A stretch of DNA of 24,743 nt from Deltaproteobacteria bacterium (GTDB lineage: Bacteria > Desulfobacterota > Desulfobacteria > Desulfobacterales > B30-G6), in contig JAFDAT010000089.1 of assembly GCA_019313725.1 (NCBI GenBank), positions 1 through 24,743 on the forward strand. The letters are read 5' to 3'. This document shows positions 6,514 through 14,565 of the stretch, piece after piece. Both the position numbers and the translations under genes were made by a program. Position 1 is the stretch's first letter, and the number at the start of each line of letters is the position of its first letter. The notes under the pieces are model-generated. The model was given only the letters and a program-made list of their open reading frames with translations. It had not been told where the DNA came from and made no database searches.

Positions 6514-8590
6514 ATTGAAAGAACTGAAAACGCTGAGCTACCAGCGCCCTGAAATTGACAAGGGCTATGCCAACCAGAGCCTGTATGTCAACATAACCGA
6601 TCCCGACATTGCCATCAAGCCGGTCACGGAACAGATGAAAGAGATATTCATCGGCGGCAAGGGCTTCGACCTGTGGTTGCTTTGGCATGCCGTTACACCC
6701 CGTACCCGCTGGAATGATCCCGAAAACACTATCTGCATCGCCTCCGGTCCCATGGGGGGCACGCCTGCCTATCCGGGTTCGGGAAAAAGCATCGTAGCCG
6801 CCATATCACCGACCACGGGTTCGGTCATGGACTCCAATGTGGGCGGGTACTTCGGTCCTTACCTGAAGTTTTCCGGGTTCGACGCCCTGGAGATCCAGGA
6901 GTCCATCAAGGTGTTCGCGTCCAAGGGTCTGCCCGAGGATGGTTACGCCTTGTCAGAAGTTCTGACCAACCACTTTGCCGGGGGCAAACCCCGCGGCATC
7001 TCCGTGGTTTCCACCGGTCCCGGTGCGGCCCACACCGTCATGGGCTGCATCAATTTCACCTGGTACGACAATAAAAGAAAGCGGGCCCGCTACAAACAGG
7101 CCGGCCGGGGCGGCCTGGGAACCGTTTTTGCAGACAAGGGCATCAAGGCCATTGTCGCCCGTTGGGACTCGGTATCCCTTGATTCCAACAAGCCTGCCGA
7201 CAAAGAAGCCCTGCGCAGTGTTGGCAAGGCCTATTCCAAGGAGATCGTGGCCCTGGACCCCAAGCAGAACCAGATGTCTAAAATCGGTACCACGCACCTG
7301 GTGCCGATCATGAATGACTTCGATTTATTGCCCACCCACAACTTCAAGTTCGGCCAACACAAGCATGCCGGCCTTATCGGCAAGGATGTATACAAGGACA
7401 TATTCGACCCGGGCTTCGATGGCTGCTGGATGGGATGCACAGTGGCCTGTTCTCATGGTGTCAAGGACTTTGTCCCCCTTACCGGAGACTATGCCGGTAA
7501 AAAAGTATTCGTGGATGGACCGGAGTATGAAACCATTGCCGGGTGCGGGTCCAATCTTGGTGTTTTCGATCCCTATTTCATCGTGGAAATGAACTTCTAC
7601 TGCGACACCTATGGTCTGGACACTATCGCCGTGGGTACCAGCATTGCCTTTGTTATGGAGTGCTTCGAGATGGGACTGATCGATACAAGCCACACCGGGG
7701 GTCTGGATCTCAACTTCGGTAACCGCCTGGGCGCCCTCACCCTGGTTCACCAGATGGCAACAGGGGAAGGGTTTGGAAAAATCGTGGGCCAGGGTGTCCG
7801 CAACATGAAAAAAGTGTTTGCCGAATCCTACGGTGCCGACCCGGGCATCCTGCAGGATATCGGCATGGAATCCAAAGGCCTCGAATTCTCAGAATACATG
7901 ACCAAGGAGTCCCTGGCGCAGCAGGGCGGATACGGCATGGCCCTGAAAGGGCCCCAGCACGACGAAGCCTGGCTGATTTTTCTGGACATGGTGCACAACT
8001 ACATGCCCACCTTCGAAGACAAAGCCGAGGCCTTGCACTGGTTTCCCAATTTCCGGACCTGGTTTTCCCTGTGCGGCCTCTGCAAACTCCCCTGGAACGA
8101 CATCGTTCCCGAAGACAACAAGGAAGAAGACGAGCCCGCCAAGGTGATGAAGCACATCCGTTGGTATGCCGAATATTTCAGTGCCATGACCGGTCGTAAA
8201 GTGGTCCCGGATGACCTCATTCCCATGAGTGAAGCGGTTTACAATTTCCAGCGCATTTTCAACGTTCGTATGGGATTCGGCCGCAGGGAACACGATACCA
8301 TCCCCTACCGTGCCGTGGGGCCCGTGACCGTCGAAGAGTACGAATCCCGCCAGGAACGCTACGATGATCAGCTGACCGACAAGTACAGTGTCGACATAGA
8401 GGAAAAATCGAGTGAAGAAAAAGTTGCCCTTTTGAGAAATTTCCGCGAAGAACAGTACGAAAAACTTAAAGACGCTGTTTACCAGAGAAGGGGGTGGAGC
8501 AACGACGGCGTGCCCACCGTGGAAACCGCAAAACGGCTTAGGATAGACTTTCCGGAAGTGCTTGAGGTACTTGAGGTCAGTGGTCGGTAG
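6500..8590 (+). CDS. Aldehyde:ferredoxin oxidoreductase family tungsten/molybdopterin enzyme
   Basis: This protein of about 696 residues belongs to the AOR family, which binds a bis-pterin W (or Mo) cofactor and one 4Fe-4S cluster and interconverts carboxylates/aldehydes or, in the BamB branch, reduces aryl-CoA. The N-terminal domain shows GYANQSLYVNITD, IGGKGFDLWLLW, ASGPMGG and DSNVGGYFGPYLKFSGFDALEIQ. Cluster ligands are Cys309, Cys313 and Cys317 (CWMGCTVAC), with another Cys pair in SLCGLCKLPWND (525 and 528). The CDTYGLDT motif is the usual pterin-side motif. The LWLLW/KSIVAAISPTTG pattern reminds me of BamB-type members, but no BamC is adjacent, so I leave the substrate open. A GTG at 6494 is possible; I prefer ATG 6500 because CAGGAGG ends 9 nt before it. 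It overlaps gntR by 14 nt (translational coupling). A ThiS-like gene follows. Confidence 0.93.
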   Translation: MTNFELKELKTLSYQRPEIDKGYANQSLYVNITDPDIAIKPVTEQMKEIFIGGKGFDLWLLWHAVTPRTRWNDPENTICIASGPMGGTPAYPGSGKSIVAAISPTTGSVMDSNVGGYFGPYLKFSGFDALEIQESIKVFASKGLPEDGYALSEVLTNHFAGGKPRGISVVSTGPGAAHTVMGCINFTWYDNKRKRARYKQAGRGGLGTVFADKGIKAIVARWDSVSLDSNKPADKEALRSVGKAYSKEIVALDPKQNQMSKIGTTHLVPIMNDFDLLPTHNFKFGQHKHAGLIGKDVYKDIFDPGFDGCWMGCTVACSHGVKDFVPLTGDYAGKKVFVDGPEYETIAGCGSNLGVFDPYFIVEMNFYCDTYGLDTIAVGTSIAFVMECFEMGLIDTSHTGGLDLNFGNRLGALTLVHQMATGEGFGKIVGQGVRNMKKVFAESYGADPGILQDIGMESKGLEFSEYMTKESLAQQGGYGMALKGPQHDEAWLIFLDMVHNYMPTFEDKAEALHWFPNFRTWFSLCGLCKLPWNDIVPEDNKEEDEPAKVMKHIRWYAEYFSAMTGRKVVPDDLIPMSEAVYNFQRIFNVRMGFGRREHDTIPYRAVGPVTVEEYESRQERYDDQLTDKYSVDIEEKSSEEKVALLRNFREEQYEKLKDAVYQRRGWSNDGVPTVETAKRLRIDFPEVLEVLEVSGR

Positions 8591-8674
8591 GCAATGGCCA
8601 AACATCAGAAACCGGATACTGGATGCAGCTATCGAACAGCTTCGAGTAACCACCGAAGGCCGGCATCCAGAAAA

Positions 8675-8700
8675 GTAGGCCAGGGCTTTAGCCCTGCCAA
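8675..8700. repeat. Second copy of the GGCAGGGCT-type REP hairpin
   Basis: CAGGGCT (8681-8687) pairs with AGCCCTG (8690-8696). The flanks GTAGGC and CCAA extend the match, in inverted orientation, to the hairpin at 1360-1384. It sits between the AOR gene and the ThiS-like gene. Confidence 0.55.
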
Positions 8701-8704
8701 AGCT

Positions 8705-8724
8705 GGTTGCGGGACAACCTTTTT
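8705..8724 (+). terminator. Terminator or attenuator after the AOR gene
   Basis: GGTTG (8705-8709) pairs with CAACC (8715-8719) and five T residues follow. It is 22 nt upstream of the ThiS-like start codon, so it may reduce read-through into that gene. Confidence 0.5.
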
Positions 8725-8745
8725 AGCCCCGAAAAAACCGTATCA

Positions 8746-8943
8746 ATGATTTCCCTTAATGACGAAAAAATTCCCTGGCAGGAAGGCATGACCGTCGCCG
8801 ACCTGTTGAGCGGGTTGAATGACGCGCACAACTATGCCGTAATAAGGGTCAATGGCAAGTATGTGTCCAGGCCTAATTTCGATGCGTACAAGATTCCCGA
8901 TGAGGCTGAAATATTCCTGATTCCCATGGTCGTCGGCGGTTAA
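8746..8943 (+). CDS. ThiS/MoaD-like ubiquitin-fold sulfur carrier
   Basis: This 65-residue protein has the beta-grasp pattern MISLNDEKIPW-EGMTVADLL, a central VIRVNGKYV strand and the C-terminal GG (PMVVGG). The GG is the site that family members adenylate and thiocarboxylate to donate sulfur, for example in molybdopterin or thiamine synthesis. Small MoaD/ThiS-like genes commonly accompany AOR genes, which suggests a role in the tungstopterin cofactor of the upstream enzyme (inference). A TTG at 8707 is in frame, but it falls in a terminator hairpin and the domain begins at the ATG at 8746, so I use that. The ribosome site is weak. Confidence 0.88.
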   Translation: MISLNDEKIPWQEGMTVADLLSGLNDAHNYAVIRVNGKYVSRPNFDAYKIPDEAEIFLIPMVVGG

Positions 8944-8951
8944 AAAAAGAA

Positions 8952-9018
8952 GGGGTCAAAGCTTGAATTATGAATTAAAGCCGTGCCACTACTAATTCAC
9001 AATTCAAGCTTTGACCCC
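8952..9018. repeat. 26-bp inverted repeat (REP/MITE-like hairpin)
   Basis: The left arm 8952-8977 begins GGGGTCAAAGCTTGAATT. It is the reverse complement of the right arm 8993-9018 with one mismatch in 26 positions, around a 15-nt loop. It fills the gap between the convergent ThiS-like and acyl-CoA ligase genes. The GGGGTCA ends are typical of dispersed palindromes in anaerobe genomes that I associate with REP-type transposases; no transposase is in this window. It may also end transcription in both directions. Confidence 0.8.
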
Positions 9019-9065
9019 ATATACAACGCAGATATTTGGCTAAAAAATATTCGTTACGTTCGGCA

Positions 9066-10694
9066 CTAAACTGTCGGCAGTTTGTACTCCCCGTATTCCG
9101 ATCGCAGCTTGGTCTTCAGAATCTTACCCGTGGCCGTGTGCGGCAGTTCATCCACAAAGACCACGTCATCGGGTAGTTGCCACTTGGCTATCGAGCCCTT
9201 CAAGTGTTCGATGATGTCCTCCTTGGTAACGGCAGACCCTTCCTCTTTCACGGCCAAAAGAAGGGGACGTTCGTCCCACTTGGGGTGCGGCACGGCAATC
9301 ACGGCCGCTTCCGCAACCCCCGAACAGCCGACGGCCTCGTTTTCCACGTCGATGGAGGATATCCACTCGCCGCCCGATTTGATGACATCTTTGGAACGGT
9401 CGGTGATCTGCATGTATCCATCCGCATCGATGGTAGCCACATCGCCCGTGTCGAAAAAACCCTCTTCATCCAGGATGTCGCCGCCCTCTCCCTTGAAATA
9501 GCCGGAGGTGATCCAGGGACCCCGGACCATCAGGTTGCCGAAGGCCTTGCCGTCCCAGGGCAGTTTCTTCCCATCCGGGCCAACAATTTTCATGTCCACA
9601 CCGTAAACGGCCCGGCCCTGTTTCAGGGACAGGTCGATCTTTTCATCCGGTGACAGGTTGTCATGTTTCTTCTTGAGGTTGCAGGCCGTACCGATGGGGC
9701 TCATTTCGGTCATGCCCCAGGCGTGGATCACATTGACGCCGTACTCTTTTTCAAAGGTTTCGATCATGGCCCGGGGTGCGGCCGCCCCGCCGATGACCGT
9801 GCGCTGCATACTGGAAAACGTCTTGTCGTTCTCTTTCATGTACGCCAGCAGCATCATCCAGATGGTGGGCACCCCCGCCGAAATGGTAACACCTTCACTT
9901 TCCATGAGCTCGTACAGGGATTTACCGTCCATTTGCGGCCCCGGCATAACCATCTTGGCCCCGCACATGGCCGATGCATAGGGGATGCCCCAGGCATTGA
10001 CGTGAAACATGGGGACCACGGGCAGAATCGTTTCAGCATTGGACAGTCCCAGACCGTCAGGCGTACAAACGGCATAGCTGTGCAGAACGGTTGAGCGGTG
10101 GGAGTAGGAAACACCCTTAGGATTGCCTGTGGTGCCAGACGTGTAACACAGTGAAGATGCGGTCCGCTCGTCGAACGTCGGCCATTGGTAATCGTCATCG
10201 GCAGTAGCCATCAGGCTTTCGTAGCAGATGACGTTGGACAGGGACGTCTCCGGCATGTGCTCCTCATCGGCCATGATGATGTAACCCTTGACCTTGGGCA
10301 GATGCTCAGCCAGTTTGTCAAAAAGCGGCACGAAGGTCAGATCTGTAAAGATATACTTGTCCTCGGCGTGATTGAGGATATAGATGATCTGTTCGGGAAA
10401 CAGGCGCGGGTTGATGGTGTGGCAGATAGCCCCCAGCCCGGAGACACCGTAATAAATTTCCACGTGGCGATAGCCGTTCCAGGCCATAGTCCCCATGCAA
10501 TCCCCCTGCTGGACACCCAGCTTGTCAAGGGCTTTGGCCAATTGACGCGACCGGGCAGCGCACTCCTTATACGTATAGCGGTGAATGGGACCTTCGACGG
10601 TGCGCGACACGATTTCCTCGTCAGGATGATTTACGGCCGCAAATTCAATCAGGTCTGAAATCATCAGGGGACGCTCCTGCATTAATCCTAACAT
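9066..10694 (-). CDS. AMP-forming acyl-CoA synthetase (fatty-acid/carboxylate-CoA ligase)
   Basis: This 542-residue member of the ANL superfamily activates a carboxylate with ATP and CoA through an acyl-AMP intermediate. Motifs are YTSGTTGNPKG (184-194, ATP loop), AWGMTEMSP near 321, FDTGD near 408, RSKDVIKSGGEWIS (hinge region) and TATGKILK with the catalytic Lys524 near the C-terminus. An ATG 18 nt further up (10712) is in frame, but its first codons are the Shine-Dalgarno sequence itself (GAGGAGGG), ideally placed for ATG 10694, so the shorter start is correct. It is the last gene of the liv operon, with 99 nt between it and livF. The overall sequence is closest to medium/long-chain or methylmercaptopropionate-type ligases; the context suggests it activates the substrate brought in by the transporter. 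Confidence 0.93.
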   Translation of the reverse strand: MLGLMQERPLMISDLIEFAAVNHPDEEIVSRTVEGPIHRYTYKECAARSRQLAKALDKLGVQQGDCMGTMAWNGYRHVEIYYGVSGLGAICHTINPRLFPEQIIYILNHAEDKYIFTDLTFVPLFDKLAEHLPKVKGYIIMADEEHMPETSLSNVICYESLMATADDDYQWPTFDERTASSLCYTSGTTGNPKGVSYSHRSTVLHSYAVCTPDGLGLSNAETILPVVPMFHVNAWGIPYASAMCGAKMVMPGPQMDGKSLYELMESEGVTISAGVPTIWMMLLAYMKENDKTFSSMQRTVIGGAAAPRAMIETFEKEYGVNVIHAWGMTEMSPIGTACNLKKKHDNLSPDEKIDLSLKQGRAVYGVDMKIVGPDGKKLPWDGKAFGNLMVRGPWITSGYFKGEGGDILDEEGFFDTGDVATIDADGYMQITDRSKDVIKSGGEWISSIDVENEAVGCSGVAEAAVIAVPHPKWDERPLLLAVKEEGSAVTKEDIIEHLKGSIAKWQLPDDVVFVDELPHTATGKILKTKLRSEYGEYKLPTV

Positions 10695-10735
10695 CTTAAC
10701 CCTCCTCTTCATTTATAAATTTTTTATCAATATTT

Positions 10736-10768
10736 ATAAAATAATTCCCGAATAAGTTATTATTTTAT
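10736..10768. repeat. AT-rich inverted repeat between livF and the ligase gene
   Basis: ATAAAATAAT (10736-10745) and ATTATTTTAT (10759-10768) are exact reverse complements around a 13-nt spacer. It lies in the leader of the acyl-CoA ligase gene. It could be an operator or a weak stem-loop between operon genes. Confidence 0.4.
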
Positions 10769-10793
10769 GCTCAAAGCTGCAAATGAAAAATTA

Positions 10794-11489
10794 TTAAACT
10801 TCCAACCACTCTTTTTTAATGGATTCATCCGCTTTCAGCTCGTCCGGGGTGCCTTCGAACACGATCTTCCCGTGCCCCATGATATAAAGTCGCTGGGAAA
10901 TCTTCAGGGCAATACTCAGTTTCTGCTCCACCAGCAGCACGGAGACGCCGCGCTGGGCAATCTCTTCGATCAGGCGGCCCACCTGTTTCACCAGCTTGGG
11001 GGCCAGCCCCTCGGTGGGTTCATCGATCATGATAAAATCCGGATCACCCATCAAGGTGCGGCACATGGTCAGCATCTGCTGTTCGCCTCCGGAAATCAGG
11101 CCACCGTGGACATTGGAGCGTTCACCCAGCTTCGGAAAAAGCTTGAAAACATCTTCAATACTCCAACGCCCCGAATTTTTTCTGCTTTTCGAACCCAGTT
11201 GAAGGTTCTGCAGAACCGTCAGGTCAGGAAAAACCCAGCGGTCTTCAGGCACAAACCCGATGCCCTTGCGGGCAATCACATGCGGTTTGAGCCCGGCAAT
11301 TTCTTCACCCTTGTATTGAATCGACCCCATGGGGGCAACCAGTCCCATGATGGTTTTACAAGTCGTGGACCGCCCCACGCCGTTACGGCCCAGCAGGCTC
11401 ACGATTTCTCCATCACCAACCGTAAGATCCACGCCCTGGAGGATGTGGCTGCGGTCATAATAGGCGTGCAGGTCTTTTACTTCCAGCAT
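10794..11489 (-). CDS. livF: Branched-chain amino acid-type ABC transporter ATPase LivF (Walker A variant)
   Basis: This 231-residue ATP-binding subunit of a Liv-type importer works at the inner face of the membrane with LivG on the LivH/LivM permease. The C-loop LISGGEQQ (131-138), Walker B FIMIDEP (152-158) with catalytic Glu157 and the LivF-typical LVEQ switch (Gln189) are present. The Walker A is GRNGVGRST (34-42): the invariant Lys is Arg40 (codon CGG at 11372-11370), needing two base changes from AAG. This would be expected to weaken nucleotide handling at this site. The start ATG 11489 directly follows the livG stop at 11490. It belongs to the livK-H-M-G-F-ligase operon. Confidence 0.94.
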   Translation of the reverse strand: MLEVKDLHAYYDRSHILQGVDLTVGDGEIVSLLGRNGVGRSTTCKTIMGLVAPMGSIQYKGEEIAGLKPHVIARKGIGFVPEDRWVFPDLTVLQNLQLGSKSRKNSGRWSIEDVFKLFPKLGERSNVHGGLISGGEQQMLTMCRTLMGDPDFIMIDEPTEGLAPKLVKQVGRLIEEIAQRGVSVLLVEQKLSIALKISQRLYIMGHGKIVFEGTPDELKADESIKKEWLEV

Positions 11490-12242
11490 TTAGGCCACCT
11501 CTTGTCCCAGGTAGGCTTCCTGAACTTCCTTGTTATTGCGAATATTGTCGGGAGTATCCGTGGCAATGATCTCACCATAAACCAGGACCGAAATACGATC
11601 GGCCAGGTTGAACACCACGCTCATGTCGTGCTCCACCACCACCAGCGTCTTATCTTCGGTGACCCTACGGATCAGTTCCACGGCCCGGTCGGTTTCGCTG
11701 TGACTCATCCCGGCAGTGGGTTCGTCCAGCAGGATCACGTTAGCTTCACCGGCAATGGTAATGCCGATTTCCAGCGCCCGTTGCTCGGCGTAGGCCAGCA
11801 GCCCTGCCGGAATATCACGCCGGTCGCTCATATGAATTTTTTCAAGAACTTCTTCGGTTTTTTCGTTCAATTTTTTTTGACGTCCGCACAGGTGCCAGAA
11901 AGAATGGCGGTAGCCCATGGGCCGGAACAAGGCACAACGCACGTTCTCGAACACACTCATTTTAGGAAAAATATTGGTTACCTGAAAGCTCCGGCACAGG
12001 CCCTGGCGGTTGATGAGATAGGGTTCCAGGTTGGCAATCGCCTTGCCGTTCAGTTCGATGTCACCCGAGCTCACTTCGTAAAACCCGCTGACCAGATTGA
12101 ACACCGTCGATTTCCCGGCACCGTTAGGGCCGATGATCGCGTGACGTTCCCCGCGGAAAATATCCAGATCCAGGCCGTTGATAATTTTACTGTTCCCGAA
12201 ACTTTTGTGGACATCTTTTAATTTAAGCGCGATATCCGCCAT
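11490..12242 (-). CDS. livG: Branched-chain amino acid-type ABC transporter ATPase LivG (C-loop variant)
   Basis: This 250-residue partner ATPase of LivF has an intact Walker A GPNGAGKST (38-46), Walker B VILLDEP (169-175) with Glu174 and switch His205 (VVEHD). The signature loop reads LAYAEQR (149-155) where the family has LAYGQQR-like sequences, so the conserved Gly is Ala152 (codon GCC at 11789-11787). An ATG at 12284 is in frame, but ATG 12242 overlaps the livM stop as TGATG, has AAAGGGGCGGA upstream, and the product begins at the family's normal N-terminus, so I choose it. Translation is coupled to livM. Confidence 0.94.
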   Translation of the reverse strand: MADIALKLKDVHKSFGNSKIINGLDLDIFRGERHAIIGPNGAGKSTVFNLVSGFYEVSSGDIELNGKAIANLEPYLINRQGLCRSFQVTNIFPKMSVFENVRCALFRPMGYRHSFWHLCGRQKKLNEKTEEVLEKIHMSDRRDIPAGLLAYAEQRALEIGITIAGEANVILLDEPTAGMSHSETDRAVELIRRVTEDKTLVVVEHDMSVVFNLADRISVLVYGEIIATDTPDNIRNNKEVQEAYLGQEVA

Positions 12243-13528
12243 CAATCCGCCCCTTTCTTCATAATCTGGGTTATTTCCTGCCAACTGCGGTTAAGCGTTT
12301 TCACGGTCCGCCGTAAGAAAACAAACCCGACGACGATCAGCACTATGGATATGCCCCAGGCGACGGGCGCTCGGGCGTCAAATTCGATGCCAAACATGTG
12401 CATGGGTGCATCCGGGTTTATGCTCAACGAGAGATGATAGTTGATTTCGATCAATATCATTACACCTAGAAACAGGACCAGTGCCGGTATGGCCGCCAGG
12501 GCATAACCCGGCAGCAGTTTTTTCATCAGTTTCGCTTTCCACACGGGCTCGTGCACCATGATAATGCCGGCCAGCCCATTGGGCGCCCAGAGCACCATCC
12601 CCATGAAAAGCAAACCGAAATAGAGCAGCCAGGCGTGCGTGATGTTGGACAGGGAAATCTGCATGAAGGTCACCAGTACGGCACCCAGAATCGGCCCGAA
12701 AAAATGGCCCACGCCGCCGATGTAAGTCATCATCAGGACATTGCCGGACTCTATGGCCCCGATGGTTTCGGCGGTCAGAATTTCGTAGTTGATGGCAAAC
12801 AGACCGCCGGCAACCCCGGCAAACAGGCTGGACAGCGCATACTGTATCGTTCTGACCCGGTGGACATCGTAACCGATAAAAGGGGTCCGTACCGGGTTGT
12901 CCCGCACGGCATTGGCCAGGCGTCCCAACGGAGTTTGGGTCAGCAGATACATGAACACCATGCTGACCAGCATCCAGAAGGCGATCAGGTAGTAGACGTC
13001 AATTTGCTGCGCGAACTCGAACCAGGTCAGGGTGGTCTCCAGCATGCGGTCGCCGGAGATGCCCTCCTCCCCACCGAAAAAGCTGGGCAGCATCAGCGCG
13101 CTGGAAGCAATCAGTTCCCCGATACCCAGAGAAATCAGGGCAAAGGTGGTGCCGGCCCGTTTGGTGGAAATCCAGCCGAAAACAATGCCGAACAACAGCG
13201 CGCCAAAACCGCCGGCCAGGGGCACAAGTTCCAGTGGTATCGGCAGAGACCCGCCGTTAATAATATTGATGACATGAATAGTTAAAAAACCGCCCAGGCC
13301 GTAAAACACCGCGTGACCGAAGGAGAGCATGCCACCCTGGCCCAGCAGCATATTGTAGGACAGGGCAAATATGATGGCGATGCCCACCTGGCTCAACAAT
13401 GACAGGCCATAGGAGGAGCGGACGATCGCCGGCAGGCCAAAGGCGATAATTGCCGCACCGATCCAGGCCCCGTACTTGAGCAGCAGGGACATGGCGATGT
13501 TCCCATTTTTATATTTGTCACAATTCAT
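12242..13528 (-). CDS. livM: Branched-chain amino acid-type ABC transporter permease LivM, C-terminally extended
   Basis: This is a 428-residue membrane permease with the LivM pattern: SYNMLLGQGGMLSFGHAVFYGLGG near residues 57-80, the ALISLGIGELIA EAA-type loop and GGVGHFFGPILGA near 270. It is about 100 residues longer than usual; the tail adds two more predicted membrane segments (LAAIPALVLFLGVMILI and WGISIVLIVVGFVFL) and a charged end. The start ATG overlaps the livH stop by 4 nt (ATGA). A second in-frame ATG at 13492 would give a more typical N-terminus, but the coupled start is favoured by the overlap. Confidence 0.94.
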   Translation of the reverse strand: MNCDKYKNGNIAMSLLLKYGAWIGAAIIAFGLPAIVRSSYGLSLLSQVGIAIIFALSYNMLLGQGGMLSFGHAVFYGLGGFLTIHVINIINGGSLPIPLELVPLAGGFGALLFGIVFGWISTKRAGTTFALISLGIGELIASSALMLPSFFGGEEGISGDRMLETTLTWFEFAQQIDVYYLIAFWMLVSMVFMYLLTQTPLGRLANAVRDNPVRTPFIGYDVHRVRTIQYALSSLFAGVAGGLFAINYEILTAETIGAIESGNVLMMTYIGGVGHFFGPILGAVLVTFMQISLSNITHAWLLYFGLLFMGMVLWAPNGLAGIIMVHEPVWKAKLMKKLLPGYALAAIPALVLFLGVMILIEINYHLSLSINPDAPMHMFGIEFDARAPVAWGISIVLIVVGFVFLRRTVKTLNRSWQEITQIMKKGAD

Positions 13529-14475
13529 GATTCACGTTTTCCCATGATACCCTTGGGGCGGAAGATCAGCATCAACACCATAAATAGATAGGGCAGGATC
13601 GGTCCGGTGTGCGACACCTGGATACGCCAGATGTCCTTCAAGATACCGCCGGCTTCCATGGTAACGCCGAAAAAGGCTAAAAGGTCGCTCAACGAGTATT
13701 CGATGCCCACGGCAAAGGTCTGCAGGGTCCCCAGCAGCAGCGATGCCACGAACGCGCCGGTCAAAGAGCCCATGCCGCCCACCACCACCACCACGAAAAC
13801 AATGGGCCCCAGCTGGGCTGCCATGGCAGGTTCGGTGACCAGGTAGTTGCCGCCGATAACCCCGGCCAGGGCGGCCAGGGAACAGCCACCGCCGAATACG
13901 AGCATGAACACACCCGGTACGTTGTGCCCCAGGGCGCTGACACCATCCGGGTGAGTCAGGGCGGCCTGGATGATCAATCCGATACGAGTGCGCGTCAATA
14001 TCAGGAACAAGACCACGAACATGCTCACGGAAATCACCAGCATGAATACGCGGTACGCCGACAAATCCGTAGTGAACAGGGTAAACGCCGCAAAATCCAG
14101 CGCATCCGGCACCCGATAATCCACTGAACTGCGTCCCCAGATCAGGTTCACGGATTCCTCGATCAGGTAAGCCAGGCCCACGGTGAACAACAGTTCGGCC
14201 ACGTGGCCATACTTGTGCACGGTTCTGAGGCCATAGCGTTCCACGAGTGCACCCAGAAAGCCCACGATCAACGGGGCCAAAATCAGCGCCGGCCAGAAAC
14301 CGATGTAGACGCTGATCTGAAAGGCAAAGTAGGCCCCCAGCATGAAGAAACTGGCATGGGCAAAGTTGAGCACGCCCATCATGCTGAAAATGAGGGTGAG
14401 CCCGCTCGAAAGCATGAACAGCAGCATGCCGTAAAGCAGGCTGTTCAGCAGTGAAAATATGATATATTCCAGCAT
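13525..14475 (-). CDS. livH: Branched-chain amino acid-type ABC transporter permease LivH
   Basis: This 316-residue hydrophobic permease has several membrane helices. LivH motifs include SGLTLIFSMMGVLNFAHASFFMLGA (residues about 24-48), the VVVVGGMGSLTGAFVASLLLG loop near 230 and the FRPKGIMG end. It forms the substrate channel with LivM. It lies 90 nt downstream of livK with a stem-loop between them and overlaps livM by 4 nt. Confidence 0.95.
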   Translation of the reverse strand: MLEYIIFSLLNSLLYGMLLFMLSSGLTLIFSMMGVLNFAHASFFMLGAYFAFQISVYIGFWPALILAPLIVGFLGALVERYGLRTVHKYGHVAELLFTVGLAYLIEESVNLIWGRSSVDYRVPDALDFAAFTLFTTDLSAYRVFMLVISVSMFVVLFLILTRTRIGLIIQAALTHPDGVSALGHNVPGVFMLVFGGGCSLAALAGVIGGNYLVTEPAMAAQLGPIVFVVVVVGGMGSLTGAFVASLLLGTLQTFAVGIEYSLSDLLAFFGVTMEAGGILKDIWRIQVSHTGPILPYLFMVLMLIFRPKGIMGKRES

Positions 14476-14513
14476 ATATCTACTCTCGATAGTTTAAGGT
14501 TAACCGGAATGGA

Positions 14514-14549
14514 AAGACCGCCCGCCCGAGGCTTCGAGCGAACGGTCTT
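14514..14549 (-). terminator. Stem-loop between livK and livH
   Basis: AAGACCG (14514-14520) pairs with CGGTCTT (14543-14549), with further pairing possible in the loop. No T-run follows on the minus strand, so it is more likely a partial terminator or an mRNA-stabilising hairpin that keeps the binding protein more abundant than the permease. Confidence 0.45.
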
Positions 14550-14565
14550 GAGGTAATCCATACTG

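Noticed and set aside
10695..10712. ATG 10712 as start of the acyl-CoA ligase
   Set aside because: Its first codons are the Shine-Dalgarno sequence for ATG 10694.
10767..12221. Long + strand frame of 484 codons
   Set aside because: It is antisense to livF and livG, whose motifs are unmistakable; the product is His/Gln-rich shadow sequence.
12243..12284. ATG 12284 as start of livG
   Set aside because: It lies inside livM and the extra 14 residues are outside the family; TGATG coupling favours 12242.
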